Part shown: positions 11,425 to 21,629 of the stretch, piece by piece | Position numbering within the stretch: position 1 is the stretch's first letter | Layout of the letters: each line of letters starts with the position of its first letter | Source of the DNA: Ctena decussata | Lineage: Eukaryota; Mollusca; Bivalvia; Lucinida; Lucinidae | Reading direction: 5' to 3' | DNA length: 64,000 nt | Assembly: GCA_963989385.1 (NCBI GenBank) | Contig: OZ022511.1 | Location: 5,332,001 to 5,396,000, forward strand | Program-made: the position numbers and the translations under genes | The notes under the pieces: model-generated | Seen by the model: only the letters and a program-made list of their open reading frames with translations | Databases searched by the model: none | Told to the model about the DNA's origin: nothing

Positions 11425-13517
11425 GATTGGGCGTTTCGTGCGTCATGATTCTTAGCGTGAAGCACTTTCTCTATAGAAAAAGTGCTTCAGGCTAAGAATT
11501 ATGAAGCACGAAACAGCCCATAGAAAAAGTGCTTCAGGCTAAGAATTATGAAGCATGAAACAGTCCAAAGAAAAAGTGCTTCAGCCTAAGAACTATTAAG
11601 CACGAAACAGCCTAAAGAAAAAGCGCTTCAGGCTAAGAATTATGAAGCACGAAACAGCCTGTAGAAAAAGTGCTTCAGGCTAAGAATTATGACGCATGAA
11701 ACAGCCTAAAGAAAACGTGCTTCAGGCTAAGAATTATTAAGCACGAAACAGCGTAAAGAAAAAGTGCTTCAGGCTAAGAATTATGAAGCACGAAACAGCC
11801 TTAAGAAAAAGTGCTTCAGGCTAAGAATTATGAAGCATGAAACCGTCTAAAGAAAAAGTGCCTCAGGCAAAGAATTATGAGGCATGAAACAGCCTAAAGA
11901 AAAAGTGCTTCAGGCTAAGAATTATGAAGCATGAAACAGCCTAAGGAAAAAGTGCTTCAATGTAAGAACTATGAAGCATGAACTAGCCTAAAGAAAAAGA
12001 GCTTCAGGCTAAGAATGATGATGCATGAAACAGCCTCAAGAAAAAGTGCTTCAGGCTAAGACCTATGAAGCATGAATAGCCTAAAGAAAAATGCTTCAGG
12101 CTAAGAATTAGGAAGCATGAAATAGCCTTAGAATAAAGTGCTTCAGGCTAAAAATTATGAAGCACGAAACAGCCTAAAGAAAAGTGCTTCAGGCTAAGAA
12201 TTATGAAGCACGAAGCAGCCTAAAGAAAAAGTGCTTCAGACTACGAATTATTAAGCATAAAATAGCTCAAAGCAAAAATTCTCCAGGCTAAGAATTATGA
12301 AGCACGAAACAGCCTTAAGAAAAAGTGCTTCAGGCTAAGAATTATGAAGCATGAATCAGCCTAAAGAAAAAATGCTTCAGGCTAAGAATTATGAAGCATG
12401 AAACAGCCTAAAAAAAAGTGAGATTCAGTGTAAAAACTATGAAGCATAAACTAGCCTAAAGAAAAAGTGCTTCAGGCTAAGAATGATGATGCATGAAACA
12501 GCCTCAAGAAAAAGTGCTTCAGGCTAAGAACTATGAAGCAAGAATAGCCTAAAGAAAATTGCTTCAGGCCAAGAATTAGGAGGCATGAAATAGCCTTAAG
12601 AATAAAGTGCTTCAGGCTAAGAATTATGAAGCATGAAACAGCCTAAGGAAAAGTGCTTCAGGCTTCAAATTATGAAGCACGAAGCAGCCTAAAGAAAAAA
12701 TGCTTCAGACCACGAAGAAAAAGTGCTTCAGGCTAAGAATTATGAAGCACGACACAGCCTAAAGAAAAAGTGCTTCAGGCTAAGAATTATGAAGCATGAA
12801 ACAGCCTAAAGAAAAAGTGTTTCAGGCTAAGAATTATGAATCACGAAACAGCCTAAAGAAAAAGTGTTTCAGGCTAATAATTATGAAGCACGAAACAGCA
12901 TAATGAAAAGTGCTTCAGGCTAAGAATTATGAAGCATGAAACAGTCCAAAGAAAAAGTGCCTCAGAATAAGAATTATGAAGCACGAAACAGCCTAAAGAA
13001 AACGTGCTTCAGGCTAAGAATTATGAAGCATGAACTAGCCTAAAGAAAAAGTGCTTCAGGCTAAGAATTATGTAGCATGAAATAGCCTAAAGAAAAAGTG
13101 CTTCAGGCTAAGAATTATGAAGCACGAAACAGCCTTAAGAAAAAGTGCTTCAGGCTAAGAATTATGAAGCACGAAACAGCCTAAAGAAAAAGTGCTTCAG
13201 GCTAAGAATTATTAAGCACGAAAATGCCTTAAGAAAAAGTGCTTCATGGCTAAGAATTATGAAGCACGAAACAGCCTAAAGAAAAAGTGCTTCAGGCTAA
13301 GAATTATAAAGCACGAAACAGCTTAAAGAAAAAGGGCTTCAGGGTAAGAACTATGAAGCATGAAATAGCCTAAAGAAAAAGTGCTTCAGGCTAGGAATTA
13401 TGAAGCATGAAATAGCCTTAAGAAAAAGTGCTTCAGGCCAATAATTATGAAGCACGAAACTGCCTTAAGAAAAGTGCTTCATGCTAAGAATTATGAAGCA
13501 CGAAACAGCCTGTAGAA

Positions 13518-14674
13518 CAAGAGCTGTCGGCTGACAGCATAGCTCGCCTGAATAGGTACTTGCCCATCATACAGTCACTTTGGTGGTGTGGACTGCTATG
13601 CATAAAACTTCAGGCAAGCATGTCCATAATGACGACACATTTATAAACAAAAGCTATCTCAGAAGTAAGTCTTAAAATAAAATTTAAAAAAAAAAAAAAA
13701 AATCCACATGAAATTTCAAAGTCCATGAGCTTGAAGTCAAAGAACTAAGAGGTGTGGGAGGGGGTAGGGGGAGGGGGGGGACTAAGAATGTATCAAACCT
13801 TGAACCATTATCGAACATCAGTACTTGTATTAGTATCAACTGAGTCCATCGTGGCACTGTGAAATTATGTCTTCAAAAATATAAAACTTTGGCAAAATCT
13901 TTAAGACAAAATTCTAAGTCGATGATCTTGACTTCAAGTTCACCCAGTGGGGTAAGTATATAGTGTTTTGTAAAAACTCAAAAAAGTGTCTAACATCAGT
14001 TCAAGTGTAAACTAAATCTCTGAATTATGATTCAGTATACAATTAGAAAACATTAATAAAGACCAAATTTCCAAAGTCCCTGACCTTGACATCAAGGTAC
14101 CTGAGCAGGGTTGGGGTAGTACTCTGTAAAACTTTGGACTAATATCTAACTAAAGTGCAAATATAAAAATAATTCATCGCTGGGTTCAGGAGATATGTGT
14201 CTTTAAAAGGCTTTAACCAAAACATCCAATCAATAAAAAGAAATTTTTCTAAGTCCATGACCTTGACAACAAGGTCACTGAGGGGCGGTGGGGGTAGTAC
14301 CTTGGAAAACTTTGGACCAATATCTAACTACAGTGCAAGTATTAAAGGAATCCATCCATGGGTTAAGGAGATATTGGGCTTTATAAAACTTTAACCAAAA
14401 CATCCAGTCAAAATATACTCCCAATATTCTAAGTCCATGACCTTGACATCAAGGTCACGGAGTAGGGCGGGGATGGTACACTGTTAAACTTTGGACCAAT
14501 ATCTAACTACAGTGCAAGTATCAAAAGAATCCATCCATGGGTTAAGGAGATATAGGTCTTCAAAAAACTTTAACCAAAACATCCAATCCGGACGCCGACG
14601 CGGACGCGGACGCTGACGCCGACGCCGTGGTGACAACAATAGCTCTTCCTGAACTTTTCGTTCAGGCGAGCTAA
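13518..14674 (+). mobile_element. 1.16-kb Helentron-like element, copy 2, inside the satellite
   Basis: It starts CAAGAGCTGTCGGCTGACAG and ends CCTGAAC-TTTTC-GTTCAGG, CGAGCTAA. Removing it rejoins GTAGAA and AAAGTGCTTC, which reproduces a satellite-unit variant seen intact at about 11660. The interior has units of about 180 bp carrying CTAAGTCCATGACCTTGACA phrases and a terminal (GGACGC)n-like microsatellite. No target duplication is needed, as expected for Helitrons. Confidence 0.7.
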
Positions 14675-14862
14675 AAAGTGCTTCAGGCTAAGAATTATGA
14701 CGCATGAAAGAGGCTAAAGAAATTGTGCTTCAGGCTAAGAATTATTAAGCACGAAACAGCTTAAAGAAAAAGTGCTTCAGGCTAAGAATTATGAAGCACG
14801 AAACAGCCTTAAGAAAAAGTGCTTCAGGCTAAGAATTATGAAGCATGAAACAGTCTAAAGAA

Positions 14863-16014
14863 CAAGAGCTGTCGCCTGACAGCATAGCTGACCTGAATTG
14901 AATTATTGGTGCTTGCCCATCACACAGCCGCTATGGTGGTATGGACTGCTATACATAAAGCTTCAGGCAAGCATGTCCATAATGAAAACTCATTTATAAA
15001 CAAAAGCTATCTCAGAAATAAGTCTTAAAATAAAATTTAAATAATAAAAAAAAAAAATGATTTAAATTTCAAAGTCCATGAGCTTGAGGTAAAAAAACTG
15101 AGGGGTAGGGGGAGGGGGGAGGGGGGGGCTAGGATGTATCAAAACCCTGAACCATTATCTAACATCAGTCCAAGTATTAGTATCAATTGAGTCCATCATC
15201 GTGAAATTATGTCTTCATAAATATAAAACTTTAACCAAAATCTTTAAGACAAAATTCTAAGTCGATGACCTTGACTTCAAGGTCATCCAGTGGGGTAAGT
15301 ATAAGGTGTTTTGTGAAAACTCAAAAAAGTGTCTAACATCAGTTCAAGTATAAACTTAATCTCTGCAAAGCATTATGAATCAGTATGCAATTACAAAACT
15401 TTAATAAAGACCAAAATTTCCTAAGTCCCTGACCTTGACATCAAGGTCACTGAGCGGGGTTGGGGTAGTACTCTCTAGATCTAACTACAGTGAAAATATA
15501 AAAAGAATTCATCTATGGGTTCAGGAGATATGTGTCTTTAAAAAAACTTTAACCAAAACATCCAATCAATAAAAAGTCAATTTTCTAAGTCCATGACCTT
15601 GACATCAAGGTCACTGAGGGGGTGGGGGTAGTACCTCAAAAACTTCAGACCAATATCTAACTTCAGTGCAAGTATCAATGGAATCCATTCATAGGTTAAG
15701 GAGATATTTGGCTTTATAAAACTTTAACCAAAATATCCAGTCCAAAAAAACTCCCAATTTTCTAAGTCCATGACCTTGACATCAAGGTCACTGAGTGGGG
15801 CGAGGGTAGTACCCTGTTAAACTTCAGACCAATATCTAACTACAGTGCAAGTATCAAAAGAATCCATCCATGGGTTAAGGATATATAGGTCTTTAAAAAA
15901 AACTTTAACCAAAACATCCAATGCGAACGCCGACGCCGACGCGGACGTGAACGCCGACGCTGACGCCGTGGTGACAACAATAGCTCTTCCTGAACTTTCG
16001 TTCAGGCGAGCTAA
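14863..16014 (+). mobile_element. 1.15-kb Helentron-like element, copy 3, inside the satellite
   Basis: It has the same orientation, same ends and same internal units as the copy at 13518. Removing it rejoins CTAAAGAA and AAAGAGCTTC, again a satellite-unit variant present elsewhere (about 11990). It contains three perfect copies of the palindrome TGACCTTGACATCAAGGTCA, at 15430, 15594 and 15771. Confidence 0.7.
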
Positions 16015-16556
16015 AAAGAGCTTCAGGCTAAGAACTATGAAGCATGAAATAGCCTAAAGAATAAGTGCTTCAGGCTAGGAATTATGAAGCATGAAATAGC
16101 CTAAAGAATAAGTGCTTCTGGCTAGGAATTATGAAGCATGAAATAGCCTAAAGAAAAAGTGCTTCAGGCTAGGAATTATGAAGCATGAAATAGCCTAAAG
16201 AATAAGTGCTTCAGGCTAGGAATTATGAAGCATGAAATAGCCTAAAGAAAAAGTGCTTCAGGCCAAGAATTATGAAGCACGAAACAGCCTAAAGAAAAGT
16301 GCTTCATGCTAAGAATTATGAAGCACGAAACAGCCCAAAGACAACGTGCTTCAGGCTAAGAATTATGAAGCATGAAACAGCCTAAACAAAAAGTGCTTCA
16401 GGCTAAGAATTATGAAGCATGAAACAGCCTAAAGCAAAAGTGCTTCAGGCTAAGAATTATGAAGCATGAAACAGCCTAAAGAAAAAGTGCTTCATGCTAA
16501 GAATTATGAAGCACGAAACAGCCAGTGCTTCACAATTCTTAGCTTACATTGATTCA

Positions 16557-16610
16557 CGCTAAGAATCGCCCTGTCGGATACGCGCTAGGAATCGCCCTGT
16601 TGGATACGGC
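16557..16610 (+). repeat. Short tandem duplication at the satellite edge
   Basis: Two copies of CGCTAAGAATCGCCCTGTCG-like sequence (about 25 bp) stand next to each other where the satellite ends. Confidence 0.5.
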
Positions 16611-16671
16611 CATAAATACAACCACGGTATCAGTGCACCAGATCCGCGGTCGCATCTGCCTAGAAGACAGA

Positions 16672-16920
16672 CCCCAAGGTTATAAAACTTTTCCATGCTC
16701 AACTCAGCTGAGTATGAAATTCTACCTGCTAATAAATAGCAAATTACTGATAAGTACGGTTGTTTTAGGGCTGGCTCAATTAAGCTGGGTATGAAATTTT
16801 CTCTGCTTATGAATATGAAAATGCCAACATAATTTTCTCTGCTTATGAAAATGAATTTGCCAGCATAAGTTTGCATTTTCATATTAAGAAGCAGAGAAAA
16901 TTTCATGCTCATCTGAAACT
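16672..16920 (+). mobile_element. CAGGCCCCGAGG-family MITE, copy 1 (3' truncated)
   Basis: It has CCCCAAGGTTATAAAACTTT at the left, CAACTCAGCTGAG, CTAATAAATAGCAAATTACTG and GCAGAGAAAATTTCATGCTC, in the order found in the full copy at 18888-19134. The right terminal repeat is missing. Confidence 0.6.
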
Positions 16921-16932
16921 GTGCCTACACAC

Positions 16933-17174
16933 CTTAATGTCCGTTCTCTTTACCAGAATATCATCAGTTGTAAATCTGGTCAGCCGTAATCGTATTGTGT
17001 GGGTCTCGCAGAGGAACTTAATACTTCTTATGGCCACCAGAATGCGCTGTGGGTTTCCGAACCAGTCTTGACCTTCAAGTGCTACATCCGTTAGTGTTTT
17101 GTAACCTTCCACTTCATCCGCAGTTTGTCTGTAACCAGGATTTTGAAATATGCTAAGACACTTCTCGAGCTGGT
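16933..17174 (-). CDS. Candidate internal coding exon, function not recognised
   Basis: On the minus strand a pyrimidine-rich tract ending TTTTCTTTCAG (acceptor) precedes 242 bases that stay open and end at ATTAAG|GTGTGT (donor). This gives two leading bases plus 80 codons, i.e. entry phase 1 and exit phase 0. The peptide begins QLEKCLSIFQNPGYRQ and contains GYKTLTDVALEGQDWFGN, then RTDIK at the end. The composition is protein-like (charged, varied, W/F/C present) rather than repeat-like. I do not recognise the family. No neighbouring exon could be identified; the flanks are MITEs. It could be an exon of a larger gene extending outside the window, or an exon fossil. Confidence 0.35.
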
Positions 17175-17214
17175 CTGAAAGAAAACATGGGTCCAAATAA
17201 TTCTGAAACGCCTA

Positions 17215-17400
17215 TTCCTTTTCAGACTGGAAACCCGCTTTGGGGTCATATACACCAGAATGTAGACCCATTTCAGCCGTTTCAAAGCGTGGCGTTTGAT
17301 CAGAGTCAACACTGTTTGCTTACGGGAATTTCTATGCAAAATACAGTAAAAGTGGAAACATTCACCAGAAACCTCTAAAACTGGAAATGGACTCATCTTA
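17215..17400 (+). repeat. Dispersed repeat, copy 2 (ACTGGAAACCCG family)
   Basis: The block CAGACTGGAAACCCGCTTTG to AACTGGAAATGG parallels 1505-1690, including GATCAGAGTCAACACTGTTT and GGAATTTCTATG. It is non-coding. Confidence 0.6.
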
Positions 17401-17820
17401 ATAAGGATGGACAAGTCCACTGGTCAAACGGAGTTAACAACCACAAAATGGCAATTCATCCTAGGTTAAGCAAGTAAGAACTTAGGTCATTGTCACATGA
17501 TCTATGGTAATGAATATTCAACAGTTTGGAATGTCATGCTGTCTGAATCATAATCCCAGATTTGCAGATGATCAGTCAAATAACATACTTAGCAACGAGT
17601 GGTTATAATTAATTTTGACACACTAAACTGAACTCAAAACTATTCCAGGATGAAATTGTACTATAACGTCTTGGGTTTCGAACAGGTGTCAACTTCTCTA
17701 GTTTTGTGTACTGAAGACGTTTTGTTTTTAAGATGAAATTCTTTACCTGTGTGTATTATATTAGCAGGCTTTTCTCTTTGTTGCATTGTTGCTGATCTTT
17801 TCAGCTTCTGTCAATAGATA

Positions 17821-18060
17821 AAAATGAGCCGCGGGAAGACAAAACCAACAAAGTGAATATGCGCCCACCGAAGACAGATCGGCCTGGGCATCGGTCTGAT
17901 CAGAGTCTTTCCTGTGCGCTTTATTGGTAGCTAAGGGTATAAGCTACCTCCATGCCGACAGCTAAGACTCTGGTCAGACTTAGCGAGTGCGCAGGCAGAT
18001 CTGAGTTTTTGCTGGGCGCATATGCCACTTTGTTGGTTTTTGTAGTGCCGCCGCTCAAAT
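17821..18060. mobile_element. Fold-back MITE (GAGCCGCGG / CCGCCGCTC ends)
   Basis: The left arm has ATGAGCCGCGGGAAGAC, ACCAACAAAGTG and ATATGCGCCCA. The right arm has GGGCGCATATGCCACTTTGT, TGGTTTTTGTAGTGCCG and CCGCTCAAATGGCA, an imperfect inverted copy. An inner pair CAGAGTCTT / AAGACTCTG is also inverted. The sequence at about 61910-61950 shares the GGTTTT...CGGCTCAAATGGC end and belongs to the same family. Confidence 0.55.
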
Positions 18061-18887
18061 GGCATGTTTGTTAGTGAAATAAAAAAAATAAAAATTCCAG
18101 TGCAGCGTCTGTTACAGAGCTGTTTACATTCACTGTCTCGCACAGATATCCACTTTCATAGGCCTGACTCTCAAAATGTGTAGGTTCAAAATTCTATATA
18201 ATACATAATTTCTCAACAAAATTCATTCTATTCTATAAATTCGTACATGCAAATCTAACGTTTGTCTATAATGCTGTATATAGTCTGAGATCAATCTAAA
18301 AAGAATAAGACAGATGAAGTTGGATATGCCATAAAAATTCTCTCCAAAAACTTAGATGCATATCTTCATTATGGCCACATGAAATATACTGAACATATAT
18401 AAACACTTGAGCGCTTTTATTTCATACTTCCGTCCAAACTAGCAAATATTTAATGTAAATATGGACTTTTCGGGTTGTCTTTTTACTTAAATTATTGAAA
18501 ATTATTAGTTCACATGTGTCCTGTCGGTAATCTAACATTCCTATTTTAATAAATCAGACCTTAGCTTTAATCTGCGCATGCACAGCAAAACATTTTCTTG
18601 TCCACAATGGACATTAGTTCCAGTACGTAGAAAAAACACTTCAAACGCATATGTTATTTGCATTCACACCCAGAAAACAAAATTTAAAAATTCAAAACTT
18701 TAAAATTATCTTCCTTGGGATTAACTATATAGAAATGTTTGAGATGCCATGGTTTCTATACCAGTTTTTTCCTTCTTCTTCTTTATTTGGTTGATTATCT
18801 TGCAAACTCAATGCCTTTATTTTAAATTAATTTGAAAGTCATTTCTTACACTACCATAAAGAGTTCAATTTCTGACTTCATATTGAC

Positions 18888-19134
18888 CAGGCCCCGAGGT
18901 TATAAAACTTTGTTCATGCTCAGCTGAGTTGAGCATAAACTTTTACCAGCTAATAAATAGCAAATTACTGATAAGTACAATTGTTTTCTTGCTCTGTTTG
19001 GCTGAGAATGAAATTTTCTCTGCTTATGAATATGAAAATGCCAACATTAGTTGGCATTTTCATATTTATCAGCAGAGAAAATTTCATGCTCAGCTGAGTT
19101 GAGCATGAAAAAAGTTTTATAACCTCGGGGCCTG
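18888..19134. mobile_element. CAGGCCCCGAGG-family MITE, copy 2 (complete, 247 bp)
   Basis: The terminal inverted repeats are perfect for at least 24 bases: CAGGCCCCGAGGTTATAA at the left, TTATAACCTCGGGGCCTG at the right. Internal inverted pairs include ATGCTCAGCTGAGTTGAGCA and GAATATGAAAATGCCAACAT / AATGCCAACTAATG on the opposite arm. Relatives are at 16672 and 43952. No transposase is encoded, and no clear target duplication was found. Confidence 0.75.
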
Positions 19135-19223
19135 AGTTGTAGTTTTTCTTCTGATCCTCGCTGCCTCCTAGTCGACAGTGCTTTGACATATTCTAAGCTA
19201 ATGACTCTTAATTATTAAAAGGA

Positions 19224-20905
19224 TTTTATCATATGACGTCGCATATGAGAGTGTAACCAGAGGACCATTGGTCCTATAGCTCACCTGAGTCCATTCATCC
19301 GCAGCACTCAGGAGTAAGTAGCTCTAAGGCAAATTGTACAATATGACAGAATTTTGAAGTCTACTTTTTTAGAACATTTCTATAAAACTTTTGTCAAAAT
19401 ATCTACTGTAACACAGAAATAAATGCTAATTTACATTTTCCCGATTATAAGTCTGTGGAAACTTTAAGTTGCCATAGTAATAAAACCACATGGGCAACAA
19501 TAATAAAAAATAGTTATTCAATAGAGGCTATTACTAAAATCTTTTCAGTGAAGTTTCAGCTTTATCGGCCAATTAGTTTTCAAGTAGATGAATTTTGAGT
19601 ATGTTTTCTATTTTTCACCATTTGGTTACCATGGCAACCAGCCAAATTGTGCCATAAATAAATTCATGCGTTTGATACAGGACTACTCCAGGAGCAATTC
19701 TGTAGAAGTTTTGTCAAAATATCTGCAGCGATATAGCAATAAATGGAAATTTTCAATTTTCCAATTATAAGTCAATGGCAACTTAAAGTACCTCTATAGA
19801 AACAAAACTACTGGAGCAACTGCCATAAGAAACAAAATTTTATAGAGGCTAGTACTAAGATAAAGGTAAAGTTTGGACTTTATCGGTCGCATAGTTTTTG
19901 TGGAGATGTTTTTTTACTATTTTTCTTTTTCATTTTTTCGTTTGCGACGGCAACCAGCCAAATTATGCAATTTGCATAATTTTAATAAGGCTGGTTGAGG
20001 ACCACTCACGGAACATCTCTATGAAAGTTTTGTCAAAATATCTGCAGTGACCTAGCAACAAATGCAAACTTTCCATTTTGCCATTATAAGTTAATGGCAA
20101 CTTTAAGTTCCCACAGCAACCAAACTGCTAGAGCAATTGCCAAGAAAACAAGCTAGTACTAAAATCATTTCTGTAAAGTTTGAACTTTAATGGTTGCATA
20201 GTTTCTAAGGAGATGATTTTTGAATATTTTCTTTTCTATTTTTAATCATTCGGTTGCCATGGCAACCAGCCAAATTGTACAATTGCCATAAATTTCATGT
20301 GATTGATAGAGGACTATTCAACAAACATTTCTAAAAAAGTTTTGTCAAAATATCTGCAGTGACATAGCAAAAATGCAAATTTTCAATTTTCCCATACAAG
20401 TAAATGGAAACTTTAAATTGTTAAATTGCCATAGCAACCAAAGTTATGAAGCGATTTGGATAAAAACCAGTATTATTTGTTCCTCCTGCCTAGAGATGCT
20501 ATATATGAAAGGTTACAATGGGCATTGTAGTTTCAGAGGAGATGTCGTTTGAAAATGTTGACGGATGGATGGAGACGAATGCCTGCCTATACTATAAGCT
20601 CACCTGTGAGCCTTCGGCTCAGGTGAGCTAATAAAGCCATGCATTAAAAACGATAATTAACTAGTGGATTAAATATGCAAATTGTGTCGTAATGTTATAC
20701 GTTGACGTCCATAAAGACGTCGTGTTTTCTAATGGCGAAATAGTGACGTTGCGAATAAAATGTGATTATAGTTTCATATGATAAATAGAATCTTGTATTT
20801 ATCGGGGAAAACCGATAAGATGCTCGGCATAGCTCGCAACTTAACTTTTCCCCAACTCGTTTAATAAATTCAATAATACATGAGCACTCATGTAAGATCC
20901 GCTAT
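19224..20905. mobile_element. TATCATATGACGTC-family fold-back element, copy 1, carrying an insertion
   Basis: The left end is TTATCATATGACGTCGC. After an insertion at 19257-20631 the element resumes with TAAAGCCATGCATTAAAAAC, then CATATGATAAATAGAATC and a hairpin around ACCGATAAGATGCTCGG, ending near CATGTAAGATCC. Uninterrupted relatives lie at 54447-54795 and, shorter, at 48216-48450. Confidence 0.6.
19257..20631 (+). mobile_element. Helitron-like non-autonomous element with a preserved empty site elsewhere
   Basis: It starts CCAGAGGACCATTGGTCC...AGCTCACCTGAG and ends with the hairpin GAGCC-TTC-GGCTC, then AGGTGAGCTAA. Flanks GTGTAA and TAAAGCC are directly joined (GTGTAATAAAGCC) in the related repeat at 54475, so the insertion lies between A and T with no duplication, the Helitron rule. 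An alternative reading is a TAA target duplication. The interior has about four tandem units of roughly 300 bp, each with GTTTTGTCAAAATATCTGCA and GGCAACCAGCCAAATT. It is non-coding. Confidence 0.7.
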
Positions 20906-21014
20906 GTCAATAGAATTTTTTTCATTTCAGCTAACAGTTGCAATGCAGAATCATCACATTTGAGTAAATCGTTTTCTGAGCGGTTGTCTACGCACAAAAA
21001 ATAAGCCTAACAAA

Positions 21015-21032
21015 ATGGCGGCAAAAATTCAG
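21015..21032 (+). promoter_or_regulatory. Short upstream ORF before the candidate exon at 21051
   Basis: An ATGGCGG start (six codons, then TAA) lies 19 bases before the next ATG. It may be a uORF in the 5' leader of the candidate gene. Confidence 0.2.
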
Positions 21033-21050
21033 TAAAAATTGCACCTAATT

Positions 21051-21377
21051 ATGCCACTTGTTATTGTTACTTCGATAACTGATTCTACTGAAAACCCAAA
21101 TCAGGGAAATCTTTTGGCTTTTATTGAGAGATTGAAATCATTTCAAGACCCCAGTAAACTTCCTAAAATAGAAAACAATGAGGACAATCTGATGCACCCA
21201 GTTCGTAGAAACCGAAGACCCCCAAACCCCTACGATAAATTATTTGTAAGAAAATTGTCCCACAAACCGATTTCGGGGACATTGCAAAACTTTCATAGTT
21301 GGGATACTGTTCGTCACTCTTGCGAGTTAATACGACGGAGAAGGCCTGATGACGTAGAAATTGATCAATGTTTGCAG
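21051..21377 (+). CDS. Candidate first coding exon, function not recognised
   Basis: From ATG at 21051, 109 codons stay open to GTTTGCAG|GTGGGA, a plausible donor in phase 0. The peptide starts MPLVIVTSITDSTENPNQ and includes a basic, proline-rich stretch (MHPVRRNRRPPNPYDK), then HSWDTVRHSCELIRRRRPDD. About 120 bases upstream, TTTTTTTCATTTCAG at 20934 is a good acceptor, so a non-coding first exon could exist. There is no signal peptide and no domain that I recognise. The varied composition contrasts with the repeat-derived frames nearby. Downstream exons were not identified with confidence. The frame without splicing runs only 14 more codons. Confidence 0.35.
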
Positions 21378-21596
21378 GTGGGAATTCCGAAATTTAAACT
21401 TTACGCGTGCTTGTGTTGAATGTTTTGTATGATGACCTTTGACGTCAAAATAGTTTTTGCTTTCTCAAACTATTAAAGATTAAAAGAAGGAAGGATAGAA
21501 TGAATCACAGTGCAGTGTAAGTGTCTACTTGTTTCTATAAATACGATTTTGAGAGCTGACAACCACACCTTCACCCTCAACCAGCCCACCGTTTCC

Positions 21597-21625
21597 ACAC
21601 ACATACACACACACACACACTTCTG
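21597..21625. repeat. (CA)n microsatellite
   Basis: ACACACATACACACACACAC-type sequence; the overlapping frames are compositional. Confidence 0.85.
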
Positions 21626-21629
21626 CGCA

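Larger units (their letters stand above)
11425..16530 (+). repeat. Satellite of about 46-bp hairpin units, interrupted twice
   Basis: The consensus phrase is AAGAAAAAGTGCTTCAGGCT followed by AAGAATTATGAAGCACGAAA and CAGCCT. Each unit contains the inverted repeat GTGCTTC...GAAGCAC around a 14-nt loop, so each can fold into a hairpin. By length there are about 44 units in 11473-13517, four in 14675-14862 and eleven in 16015-16530. The units differ by scattered substitutions (GCACG/GCATG, AAGAA/AAAAA) and occasional deletions. The first unit at 11425-11472 is in inverse orientation, head-to-head with the rest. There are no unique spacers and no cas-like genes, so this is satellite DNA. Confidence 0.9.

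Noticed and set aside
11425..16530. CRISPR-like array
   Set aside because: The repeats are contiguous 46-bp units without unique spacers, and everything else in the window is eukaryotic.
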